Positions 34,411 to 45,412 of a stretch of 64,000 bases of DNA are shown here, piece after piece. The stretch is from Psococerastis gibbosa (taxonomy: Eukaryota; Arthropoda; Insecta; Psocodea; Psocidae), in contig OZ020484.1 in assembly GCA_963971405.1 (NCBI GenBank), positions 17,174,001-17,238,000 of the forward strand, read 5' to 3'. Every line of letters begins with the position of its first letter. The first letter of the stretch is position 1. The position numbers and the translations under genes are program-made. The notes under the pieces are model-generated. The model did not search any database, was not told the DNA's origin, and saw only the letters and a list, made by a program, of their open reading frames with translations.

Positions 34411-35085
34411 CAGTTCTTACATACAGTGTTACATTACAATGTTACAATACAATGTTTTAACATTTCGGCCCGGAAGTTGTTCCGTTTTACTGCAGTCTGG
34501 CGCAAGCCCTGGCTTCTGGCTCCGTAATCATTGGCTACAAATTCCAAATAAAGCTGAAGATACACCTGCTGACGCCGACGCCACTAGGAGTTGCAAAGAA
34601 TCGTGAAAATGCCATTTAGGGAAGATTTACAATTTCAACACATCCCATCATTGTAATACAAAACGTCTTGGTAATGACGAAACAAAAAAGTAAAATAAAA
34701 AACAGAGCAGCATACGCTTTAAGAGAAAATATTCCAAGACATTTTATAGAAATGCCCATGAAAGGGCACCTTATTGTTGTTGAGAACGGAAAAGGCCTGT
34801 ACCGAGTCATGTAATGACCACGACTCGATCCTGCGTGTGTATGGAATACCAAATTTCGTTTAGTAGGCTTGGCTGTCCAGGTTGACGCACATGCAGTATT
34901 GCAGACCCATTCACTACATTGCCATGGCCATTTACAATAAAATTTGATTGGCATTTGTCTTAATTTCGGATTTTAGACTGATATTATTATTATTTATTAT
35001 TTTACTATTGTTTACACGAAGTTACCTGTAAGTACTGTATGTCTTCGAAGGTTTCGAGCTTCCCATTCAGCACACTAACAGAATT

Positions 35086-35170
35086 TATAAATAAATAATG
35101 ACTTTATTATAGCTGAGACCACCCTAGCGGAGTTAGGGCCATAAGGCCCTCTCTTACACTCAACTAGGGG
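35086..35170 (-). repeat. SINE 3' tail fragment
   Basis: As reverse complement: gagtgtaagagagggcctta, then ggccctaactccgctagg and an AT-rich tail ending in taaataaat. It matches the tail of the tRNA-Glu-like SINE at 12663-12865; the head is missing. Confidence 0.55.
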
Positions 35171-35352
35171 TCAGCAACAAAAACAGTATTAATTTGCAAT
35201 GCAAAGTCGATAGGAAAAAAATTCCCTACTACTAAAACACTCACTCACACACACAAGCATGGGGCGGTTCGAATAAATCCTAGCCTATAATATTTGAATT
35301 TTCGAGTCTGCATGTTTCGGAGGGGGTAGATGTGTGGCGCTCAATTCTGCTA

Positions 35353-35742
35353 CAGCCCGAACATGACCATTTCGGATTATTATAATACCGGGGTCAATTG
35401 TTTTAAGGAAATGAATACAAAATGCGCGAGAAATTCAAATTGATAAATTAATATTTTTGGTGAGTTTTCAATTTTTTTATCCCTTAGATGTAGACACATT
35501 AATTAAAATTCTTATAAAAATATATGTATAATATATGTAATATAAAAATTCTACTTGTACATGTTTATTAGTATTTCCTTCAATTATTTAAGATTGGAAT
35601 CATTCTCTTGTATTCTAATTATTTATTTATTTGAATTTCCCGCTCATATTTAAACACCGTCACGTGACACCTTACTGCTGCAGTAAATATTAAAAAATAA
35701 TCCCCGGTACTTTAATAATCCCAAAACGCCATGATCGGGCTG
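35353..35742. mobile_element. MITE of the 'GATTATAATACCGG' family
   Basis: Ends read CAGCCCGAACATG and, reverse-complemented, CAGCCCGATCATGGCG, with further inverted similarity around attataataccggggt. Related to 8553-9002 and 42660-42824 but with a different interior. No target duplication was detected. Confidence 0.5.
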
Positions 35743-35875
35743 CAGAAGTAGAATTACTGCACTGAAAATACCAGGCTCTGTTCTTTTGTAAAGTTGTGAA
35801 ACTAATTCAAGTTTTGTTTACATGTAGCTCATCCTTTTTTTAATTAAGATAAAGCAGTATAATAAACATAGAACA

Positions 35876-36235
35876 CTGCCAACGGCCTTACCATGTTGAT
35901 TCCATTAGAGCAGAGCATGTTTCAAACTGCGGCAACTTGGTAGTGTGCACAGCGTTGGCAGGGGAACCTGGTGGGACATGATAACTCGCTTAGGCAGTAT
36001 AAGTCGAGTCCTGGTCACCTCCGATTTAATCGTGTGACTTTACCGTGTTCCCCAAGTGGTTCGGAATCCACTATAATCAGGAGGTCCACCCTGTTAGTCA
36101 ACTCCCCTTTCCCCGAGGTGAAAGAGTCTGCCCTTAGGGTGCCTCAAGTTAACAAACAGACTCACTCCCCCCGCCAGGCTGACAGGGTTGCTTAAAGCAG
36201 AAATGCTGAAAGCAGGCGTTAAAAACAACAACAAC
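35876..36235 (+). mobile_element. 5S-like SINE, copy 2, with 15-base target duplication
   Basis: A 360-base SINE. The 5' end ctgCCAACGGCCTTACCATG continues ttgattcc and closely follows the first 25-30 bases of arthropod 5S rRNA (GCCAACGACCATACCA...GTTGAA). ggttcggaatcc at about 36058 resembles a B box. The tail is (aac)n. The 15 bases aataaacatagaaca occur perfectly on both sides (35861-35875 and 36236-36250), so this is the best defined and probably youngest copy. Confidence 0.9.
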
Positions 36236-36423
36236 AATAAACATAGAACAAAAAGGCAATTTATATTGTAATGTAATAGTGTAAAATATAAGTAGATAAA
36301 TAAATAAACGCCTGAGAGACCGGAGCATTTACCAGTCATTGTTAAAATTAACTTTGTATAGTTTTACGAATAAAATAAAATACAATTAAAAATTCACAAC
36401 CGGTTTCGGCTCACGCCATTTAC

Positions 36424-36905
36424 CAGGGCGGATCTAGGGTCAGTGATAAGGGCTGCTTTTGATACGAGTCAAGGGCCAATGGAGTTCTCAATTTTCCATT
36501 TTTACGCAAAGTCAAAGTTCTCATGACATCCCAAAATGAAGAAGAACATATTTTCTTCTACTTTATAACATTTGATGTATGACACTACGATAGAAATATT
36601 ACCATGAGTAATTTGACTCTGTGCATAAAAGTTCAAAAAAGAAGTCAGAAACTGTGGGGGTCCATTGGCACTTAATCAAGCATCCCTGAAATCTGTGAAT
36701 TTCTATGAAACATGAAACACGACATAGCCTAAATGGTAACACAATTAATATGCGTACATTCATCAAACCCGAACGGCACAATATCGCCTAAAAGGTTTGC
36801 GCGGATGACTGTGGATTAGTAATGCCTTGATTTATTGCACTGGGCCAGCCCTGCCTGACCCCCCCCCCCCCCCCCGCCTCCAATCGAGTGCTGGATCCGC
36901 CCTTG
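36424..36905. mobile_element. G/C-rich MITE, GGCGGATC type
   Basis: Ends are CAGGGCGGATCTAG and, reverse-complemented, CAAGGGCGGATCCAG, with a long C run near the right end. The ends resemble the hAT-type elements at 11523, 18044 and 20246, but no 8-base duplication is visible here. Confidence 0.55.
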
Positions 36906-37757
36906 AGTATATGAGAACTACTACCAACTACCAACGACAAAGGGCGCCAAGCGAGCGCTAAATAAGGTCACTAAAAAGAGGCCGAACCTATAGATAATGG
37001 CTGGTAAAACACAATGCTCAACATTGTCTTACTTATTAAGCCACTTTAGTTATTTACCAACATTATCAGCATGTAAATGTAGAATCGTTAGTGCAAATAG
37101 GATGGTAACCAGCCATGTGGGAGTGACGCTATTACTATATACCTTTAAAGAACGTCTCGCGGATAATTGATAATTAAACTTTAATTTATTGATTGTCGTA
37201 CTACGATAATGTGTTATTAAGACAGAGATTTTCTAATACATATATTGTAAACAAAGGAGAGCTGGGTATTTTTGGCTAAATTAATTAATTCTTCATACCA
37301 TAACAGCAAAAGATATCTGAAAATGGTCTTGTGAAAAATTCATAAAAAATACAGGCTTTTGTATTGCAAATTGATATACATATATATATATTATTATTCT
37401 ATAAAAAAGTGAGTACACCCGATTTAATTGAATAGTAGTAAATCAGTCAGGCAAATGGTATGTTTTTAGAAAGATTGCAATTTTTACGAATGTTTTGAGG
37501 TATTCTTTGTTAAAAAAATATTTCGGAATCTCTGCCATAAATTAAATAGAGTATTGTTGTATCAGTAAAAACGCAGTTCCTAGTCACACTGTATGTGAGA
37601 CTTTTGGTAAAAATGATTTATTTATTGGAATACTAGAAAAGGTCAGTACATTAATCAATCGCCAACACAAGGTCGACGCAAGTTAAAGTTTACTCAAAAT
37701 TGGGACGTGGTTTTCAATGCATAATTTTATTAAATATAGTTACAGGTATAATAGTAG
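36906..37757. other. No gene recognised; AT-rich
   Basis: Nothing identified beyond a short (AT)n stretch near 37376-37390. Confidence 0.35.
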
Positions 37758-37846
37758 TAAGGCGGCTATTCCAATTGTCAATATTCGGTCATTTATGCAT
37801 CAGAAATAAGTCTCTACCATATTATAACCTAATTTATAACAGATTA

Positions 37847-39300
37847 CAGGGCCTCCATCGTAAAATTGATCCTAAATAGTTGATATAGTAACCTAAACTT
37901 TGAAAAAAGTGACCTTTTAGTAACCAGGTTACATCATTGAAAAACATGGTCAGGGGTTTCATACGCTAATAAGCAATATACAAAATCAATGAACTCAAAT
38001 TTGTAGGGCAATAAAATTTTATATTTAAGGGCAGTGTTTCGATTTTGGGAAACTTTGCAACTCCATGCACACCAACGCCCCAAAAAATTAAACTCTCATC
38101 TTCAGGCTTGTCAGATTCAGCGAAGTTCAAAACCGGACAACACCCCAAAAGTATTGTAATTTTACCTAGTATACATGTTTTTTCTGAAGCTCCAATAATA
38201 ATTACTCTCAATTTTAGGAAGTCTAATTTGAATTTTCTGCATTTTTTTCAAAAGAAGTGACTAAAATCAAAATTGCAACGTTAACGCAGAATGGAAAAAC
38301 ATTTGAAATTTTGAGGTATTTATTATTTATTAATAAATTTTATTCTTTTTTGGGTAGGACAATGCATTGTCCGGTTCATCAACAAATTATCAGCCGGACA
38401 AATCATTGAAAAACCCAAGCCCGTGCAAATTTATTTCTTGTGAATTCAATTGTATCTAGTGTATTCTTTAGAGGTTATTGTGTGTTACTCGTATATGTAT
38501 GAAAGCCTAGAAAATTTATTAGAGGTTATAGCTTCGGTGCGAACACAGGCTTATAATATTTTGGGGACATGCGGAATAAATTGCTTTTAACCCAAAGAGG
38601 GGGGCCCGGGGGTTGCCCCCGGCGGAAAAATTTGAAAATATAAGTGCAAAATAGCGGGGTTTTACGCATTTTAACAGCAGTAAAGTATGGATTTTACAAA
38701 GCTTACAAAAGAATTCTTCTTCATAAAAATAATATTGCATTTACCTCAAAAAGGGGGGCACGGGGGTATCCCCCGGGGGGAAAATTTGAAAATGTAAGTG
38801 CTAAATAGTGGGGTTTTACAGCAGAAAAGCTTGCAAAGGAATGCATATTGATATTGCTCCAAACAAGGGTACCGGGGGTCTTCCCCGGGGGAGATGTTTT
38901 GAAAAAATAAGTCCAAAATAGTGAGATTTTCCGATTTAAACAGCAGTAAAGTTTATAATTTACTGAGGAAGACACATTCATGTTACCGAACTAGATTTAT
39001 TTAATTCTGAACTTTTCATTTCGGATTTCGGGGTTGCAGCCCCCCCCCCCCTGGCTACGGCCTTCGAAAAACCATATCTGGCAGCCTTGTTACCATGTTA
39101 AATATTACCACCGGCGCCAAATTTTAAATTGCACGTGATTGCAAGAAAAGCAATTTTCATTAGTTAAAAAAATTAAAATTATATCGAAAACCCCTCAAAA
39201 AAGTAACTAATAGTAACCAAATATTAAAAAAGTAACCAAAAAGTTACCTGCCTTGAAAAAAGTAACCAATAGTTGAAAAAGTGACCAAATGGAGGCCCTG
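37847..39300. mobile_element. Nested hAT-like non-autonomous element
   Basis: 1454 bases with ends CAGGGCCTCCATC and ATGGAGGCCCTG. CAGGG ends are typical of hAT. The flanking 8 bases have diverged (acagatta, ctgagata), but the break in the outer MITE fixes the borders. Near both ends are repeated agtaacc/gtgacc blocks. About 38560-39062 is filled by a G-rich repeat cluster that ends ggctacggcc, probably yet another insertion. No transposase frame is present. Confidence 0.65.
38560..38965. repeat. Tandem G-rich modules
   Basis: Three successive units of roughly 120-160 bases, each with a cccgggggt...cccccgg hairpin, then aaaatttgaaaa, then aaatag(c/t)ggggtttta, and often cagcagtaaag. The same module occurs in opposite orientation at 43.5-44.3 kb and singly at 40.6 and 3.3 kb. 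Confidence 0.6.
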
Positions 39301-39659
39301 CTGAGATAAGTTAAGTATCTACATAATAGTCTCCTTAAAACAAAATTCTCATCAATTATTGATGCACAAATGACGGAATAATGACAAGTGGAATAGCCAC
39401 CTTAATAGTAAATATTTACTACTATACAACATTGAAAAATCAAGTCTCAATATAGAGTGAAATTTTCTTTTACTTGCGTTGACTGTAATAAGTAGTTAAG
39501 GCTTCTTTAATAAATTAATTAACTTAGGTTGCATCAAACCACCAAAAGGGAATTGAAACTTTAACAAAATTAATTCTGCCCTTCAAATCCTACAGAATAA
39601 AAAATAATAATAATGAAACATAGTCTAGAATATGATTCTTCGTCTTTATTTTATAACCT

Positions 39660-39903
39660 TTTATGGACCCAGGGGTATACTTATAGAGGCCCATATAGGT
39701 CCCTTGTTTATTGCCAACGCCCCATGGATTTCGGACATTACTTGTATTGTTTCCGTATGAATTTTTGGCAATTGGCAAATTGTTATACGTGCTCGATGTC
39801 AACCTACACCGGCTAAAAGCGATAATGAACAAGCTTACCATTGGCGCAATGTAACAGGTGCAAGCATGACTTAACCAAGTACAGATAGGAGTCTGTCCAT
39901 GAA
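39660..39903 (-). repeat. SINE-like family C, copy 2
   Basis: Shares the ctcgatgtcaacctacaccg block and flanking segments with copy 1 at 34140-34410. Confidence 0.5.
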
Positions 39904-40484
39904 CCATTATCAAATCAAATCAAATGTATTTATAATTCCATCAAAGCACAGTAAGTACGTCAATTCCCTACGCCATAATATATTCCAAAGAATGTGCTTG
40001 GGGAGTGAACATACCATACTAGACTAAATTTAATAACATATATGTCTCAAATGGATAGCTATACTATTGCAAAACAGGAGAAGGTTTATAAATAGAAATA
40101 GATAAATACATAGTTAATTAAAAAGAAATTCATAATATTTGCTAATATACTGTGGAGTAAAAAGGAACTAAAATTTTGCAAAATTTCACATTAGTCGACC
40201 TGAATATTCAAATTAGCAGCTGTGAAAGAAACAAAGCGACTGTGGTCGAAAATTAACAGAACCGGTACCAGGATGGGGGACCGCAGCTTAGGTTCATTGG
40301 GCCATTGATTTAACGCACCAAACCGCAGGCCAATCTTTTGTCTCGCCAACTCTTTTTCGCGGCCAATGCCATTGATGAAATGTTAAGTGAGATAGGGGTG
40401 AAAGAAAGTTGGCCTACTTCTTGTCATGGATGGCCAATTGCTAAGGGAGACGATATTGGCATTCCATACACTAGTGCCAACAAG

Positions 40485-40954
40485 CATTGGCGTAAATTCC
40501 CTTCCCAAAATTTCTGGGGGGGGGGGGGGGGCTTTAGGGCCCCAAGACCTTGATCCCCGGAGAAAAAAAATCTATAAATGGGCCCAAATTAGGGAGGTTT
40601 TACGTATTTTGCAAGCAGGACAGTCGAGATTTTACAGGCGAATAAACCTACCACTGAGGTGGGCCCGGGGGTCTCCCCCGAAGAGTTTTTTTGAAAAAAT
40701 AGGTCTGAAATATTGCGGTTTTAAGCATTTTGAGTAGTATATTTTTGTGAAAGTACTTGGTCAGTAAGTTGATTTTTTTCTTGTAAAATAAGCATACTAA
40801 GAATTAATTTCCCTTTCATTATTGTGGATACTATGCCTTTATCTTCCATAACGTCTTGTAACCAGAAGTCCTGGGGGGGGGGGGGGCTACGGGTTGACCT
40901 GGGGGAGGAAGCCCCCCCCCCCCCCCCCCCACGACCCCCCTATTTACGCCAATG
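40485..40954 (+). mobile_element. hAT MITE with perfect 8-base duplication (CATTGGCG family)
   Basis: 470 bases with ends CATTGGCGTAAAT and ATTTACGCCAATG. ccaacaag flanks it exactly on both sides (40477-40484, 40955-40962). The interior has G and C runs and one copy of the ggggtctcccccg module. The overlapping short frames at 40338-40737 come from this element. A larger, inverted relative is at 43316-44336. Confidence 0.9.
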
Positions 40955-40962
40955 CCAACAAG

Positions 40963-42478
40963 TATAATATTAGTCACAGAAAAAGGCATGGACTACCCAA
41001 AATGTATATAAAATCTGTAGAGAAAATGTTTAGTAGTCAAAGTATTGCGAAGTGGACAGGGAGCGAAAGCGCTAATACATACATTACATACCACCTCTAC
41101 ATACTATGAGTTCATACATATTATTCAGTACTGTAAAATTCATATCAAAATTAGAAAAATACCTGGTATGTCAACACATCCGAAACCTGCCACTTGCCAG
41201 GTGCATGCCTTTACATGTACTGCAAAATAGTCAAATTCTAAAAAAACCTAACACGTCTAGTGATCGTGGCTCTCGGGCCCTCTGACCCAATATAGTACTA
41301 TTAGTACTATACAGTATACAATATTGTAGTACCGTATAATGATATTATATTTATGCGTTACAGAAAGGGAAATTGCCACCTATCGATCGGCCTACGAACA
41401 AAATATAGTAGGATAGTATATAGTATAGTTCAAAATTAAAATAAAATAATTCTTGTTACATAGGTATCCATCATCATACGCAGAGCTATTTTTTTGCCTT
41501 CGGCTCTTCGCCACGAACAACTCGAAGTGTATACAATAAAATATAAAATTCTCGCTTGGGCAACTTGGAGGCTAATGGTCTGGCCGTCTGGGACACCTCG
41601 GAGACAGAGAGAAGAATGGGCAAGTGTTTATTTGTTGGAAACATGGACCACCTCGCAGCTCTGTCTTGTCCTTGCTGTGAGGTTAATTCGAAAGCAATGG
41701 CCTGCCACCCACACTATTCACTTCAACCATTGTCTCTTTGCTACTCTTCACTAACTCATACAATAGGCATAGTCCCTGAATCCTCTGGTCTGCAACCGGT
41801 TGTTACAGTTTCTTTGTGCCCGAAAGATCAGAGTACCTCAGTTGAATTCGGTTTAAAAAGCACACGACATATAAGAAACATAGCGATGATGTCAAGTGAA
41901 CTTGCAAATGAATATCCCTGATGGTTACACAACTTACGTATATTATTTGAACAATCAAGACTAATGCCAGTCAGAAAGTGTAAAGGAGACGAAATTTCCG
42001 CTGCCGAGAAAGATTTAGGCAGATTTGGAAGAACTCAAAATCTCTCTCCAAGACGTCATCGACAGCGGCCTTTGGATGTGCCCTACTAGGAACCGAAAAT
42101 AGACTCAGAACGACAATCAGGCAGCCAATCGGAGCAGTACGTGTGCGCTAGCTAGTTCAACAGAAGGGCATGGGTTTTCACATAGGAGTTAACCTACCTA
42201 TTCGGGTTATAACAGATTAACGACCGAATGAAACATCAAAGTAAAGAAACATGCTCGTAAATCTCCGAAAAAGTGAAGGAAAAAAAAAACATGGAAAACT
42301 GCGTCCAATTAGCCAGGGCAGGTTGGGTAGGTATAGGTTGTGATGAGTATCGTGGAAGGGTTCCCAATAATTGGTAGACGGATACCTCAGCGATGTCAAT
42401 GTCATTCCTAACCCAACTCCTACTCGCCTCTGTGCTATGTCTCTGCCCTTTACATTGAACAAGTCTAGTCATGGAGGC
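40963..42478. other. No gene recognised; unassigned frame at 41556-41921
   Basis: Includes a 121-codon plus frame (41556-41921) with a CPCC and several other Cys but no pattern I recognise. An overlapping 86-codon frame lies in another phase. GC content is moderately higher than in its surroundings, so an old coding fragment is possible. Confidence 0.25.
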
Positions 42479-42481
42479 TAA

Positions 42482-42623
42482 GGCGCTTATTCCACCTACG
42501 TCAATAGCCAATAGTCAATGTAGTATTGACGTGGTAGCAGACATTAAAGACAGTCTAAAAATGTCTGCTACCACGTCAATACCACATTTACAATTGACTA
42601 TTGACGTAGGTGGAATAAGCGCC
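42482..42623. mobile_element. Short foldback MITE (near-palindrome)
   Basis: About 142 bases, almost wholly palindromic: GGCGCTTATTCCACCTACGT, then attgacgtggtagcagacat and their reverse complements. Flanks are TAA and TTA. The gtagcagacatt block is shared with 6593-6976, 45031-45410 and 51104-51254. Confidence 0.7.
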
Positions 42624-42659
42624 TTAGCCACAGCGCGATTGCGACCCCATTATCTGCAT

Positions 42660-42824
42660 CAGCGGTCCGATCATGGCGATTATAATACCGGGGTTAATAT
42701 AATACCCTGGTATTAAAAATGCAAACAAGATGATCTTACAATGGAAAGTGCTATTCAAAATTTGTTTGTTTACAGTTTTAACCCCAGGAGTAAGTTAATA
42801 CCAATCGCCATAATCGGCCCACTG
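42660..42824. mobile_element. MITE of the 'GATTATAATACCGG' family, single copy
   Basis: Left end CAGCGGTCCGATCATGGCGA and right end, reverse-complemented, CAGTGGGCCGATTATGGCGA. The interior matches one unit of 8553-9002 (gtgctattcaaaatttgttt). Confidence 0.65.
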
Positions 42825-43315
42825 GTCGATTCCGGGAGATGATTTTCTGTGTGTAATACTGTAAAAAAACATAAAAAAGATTTTTTTTTTTTAAATGGAG
42901 TGTTTACGTTTGCGGGACATGATTTCCTCCATAAATCTTGAGTTCTGTTATATTATAATTTACCTCATTTGGGGTATTCACTGTGTTAGGTTTACCCTAA
43001 GGGAACGTAGGAAACTGAGGTAAGATGGAAGAATAGAACTCCAGTTTTTCTAATAGAAAAATGATGCCATAAGAAAACCTGTTTCCCTAATATTTCCACT
43101 GCACTTGGGGAATCGAAAACGGTCATGGTATTTGTTGTTTATTTTGCTTTAGAATTTTCCTTTTTATTTTTATTTAAAAAATGAGTTCTGCGACAAATTA
43201 ATAAAAAAACAAAAACAAAAGAAAACATGTGGCAAGAGTTGGACTACAGCAGATGATCATAAGTTCAGTAGCCTAAGGCAAAGAAACTTTGGGGGTAAGT
43301 TAAGTTAGGTTTTTC

Positions 43316-44336
43316 CATTGGCGTCAATAGGGGGGTCCTGGGGGGGGGGGGCTTCCCCCCAGGTCCACCAGTAGCCCCCCCCCCCAGGATTTCTGGTGAC
43401 AAAGATGTTATGGAGGCTAAAGGCATAGTATCCACAATAATGAAAGGGAAATTAATTATTAGTATGCCTATTTTACATGAAAAAAAATCAAAATATTGAC
43501 CAAGTACTTTCGCAAAAAATATATTACTCAAAATGCTTAAAACCCCAATACTTCTGACCTATTTTTTCAAACTTTTTCTTCGGGGGAGACCCCCGGGCCC
43601 CCCTCAGTGGTAAGTTTATTCGTCTGTAAAATCTCAACTATACTGCTTGCAAAATGCGTAAAACCTCCCTAATGTAGGCCTATTCATCAGTTTGTTTTCT
43701 CCGGGGGAGACCCCCGGGCCCCCCTGAATGGTAGGTTTATTCGTAGTCATAATGTCACAATTGTACTGCTTGCATACATTGGCGTAAATGGGGAGGTCCT
43801 GGGATAAGCCTCCCCCTCAAAAGCACCCTTAGCCCCCCCCCCCCAGGATTTCTGGTGACAAAGACGTTATGGAGGCGAAAGGCCAATACAATCCACAATA
43901 AAGAAAGGGAAATTAATTCTTGGTATACTTATTTCACATGAAAGACATCATAAAAAAATTAACATATTGACCAAGAACTTTCACAAAAAATATATTACTC
44001 AAAATGCTTAAAACACCAATATTTCAGACCTATGTTTTCAAATTTTTTCTTCGGGGGAGACCCCCGGGTCCCCCTCAATGATGACTTTATTTGTCTGTAA
44101 AATCTCAACTATACTGCTTGCAAAATGCGTAAAACCTCCCTATAATTTGGGCCTATTCATCAATTTTTTTCTCCGGGGGAGTCTCCACCGGGGAGACCCC
44201 CGGGCCCCCCTTCTCCAGGGTAGTATATTCGTAAAAACTCACTAATTTCTGCCCATTTCTCGGTTTTTTTTCTGCGGGGGATCAAAGTCTTGGGGTCCTA
44301 AAGCCCCCCTAGAAATTTTGGTAATTTACGCCAATG
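43316..44336 (-). mobile_element. Compound hAT MITE, CATTGGCG family, with perfect 8-base duplication
   Basis: 1021 bases. The left end is CATTGGCGTCAATAGG and the right end ATTTACGCCAATG. ggtttttc lies exactly on both sides (43308-43315, 44337-44344). A third terminal sequence, CATTGGCGTAAATGG, sits inside at about 43776 and is followed by a second, longer copy of the same interior. The element is thus a head-to-tail partial dimer that appears to have moved as one unit. Confidence 0.9.
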
Positions 44337-45030
44337 GGTTTTTCTATTTCTATGGTTGGCGGAGGTATCCTCAGTTATTTATCTATTTTCCCCTTTTCTA
44401 CCAACTCAGTTAATATCCCTATTGCAATTCATCTCCCTTTATTTTTTTTATTTTAAATTTGACCTTAACATCAGCAGCCAGTTTGAAAAATAATAACCCA
44501 GAATTTAAAAATAAAAACAAATAAATAATAAAATAAAATAAAAATTCAATAAAATGTAATGAAGAGAGCACGAACTTAGAAAACATAGAACATTACAGTC
44601 TGTGTCTCTAGACGGGTTATCAGTGGAACATGATTTAGCAGAAAACTCTCTGACCTGTGCTTCTGAGGGATAGGTAATTGTAGGTTATGTGCAAGAATTA
44701 CACTGGGGGAGGACCTTTAATTAAGATCCCTTCAACTTCGGAGCCCATCCTTTTCATGGGAGGTTCCCACCTTAAATGATTTTTAGGTGATTAAAGAAGT
44801 TTTAGACCGAAGCAGATTATGAGAGACAAGTAAAATATGTGGTAGGTTTTGCTAGCATTCATTTTATTAGGTCACTGTTGCCGCATTTTTATTCAATTAA
44901 TTAATCGCGATTGTTCGCTTTATAACGAAGTTCAACCTCTAATTGCCACGTGTGTGACTATTTATAATTTATCTCAAACCGGGACACCTATCATTTAAAT
45001 TAACTTTTTTTATACGCTGCATTGGCCTTA

Positions 45031-45410
45031 GGTGCCCATTCCATTGACCGGCTAGGGCTATTTCCAAAAACGGTGACGTGGTAGCAGACATTCAAGACTT
45101 AGGTGACGTCTCCACCGACCTCGCATTGCAGAATGCAAATGACATTGACGGAAATTAGAATTTTTCTTTTTATAGAAATCTATTAAAATGTTTGTACTTA
45201 ACATATCCCATGAAGCCATTTTTTAATTTTAGTTTGTTTGTGATTTTACTGTATGATCATTGATCAATTTTAACTATGGCATAGAGGAAAATAAACATTT
45301 CCGTCAATTCTGCAATGCGAGGTCGGTGGAAACGCCACCTAAGTCTTGAATGTCTACTACCACGTCACCGTTTTTGGAAATAGCCCTAGCCGGTCATTGG
45401 AATGGGCACC
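45031..45410. mobile_element. Harbinger-like long-TIR MITE, copy 2
   Basis: Close full-length relative of 6593-6976, with ends GGTGCCCATTCCATTGACCG and reverse complement, and TTA on both sides. Confidence 0.8.
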
Positions 45411-45412
45411 TT

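Larger units (their letters stand above)
37761..39401. mobile_element. Foldback MITE split by a nested hAT-like element
   Basis: The outer element begins GGCGGCTATTCCAATTGTCA and ends with the reverse complement near 39401, flanked TAA and TTA. The two halves (37761-37846 and 39301-39401) align with the intact relative at 11173-11349 when the middle is removed. The middle is the element at 37847-39300. Confidence 0.75.

Noticed and set aside
40338-40737. Overlapping frames of 71 and 103 codons
   Set aside because: They fall within or across the border of a hAT MITE and are products of its G-rich sequence.
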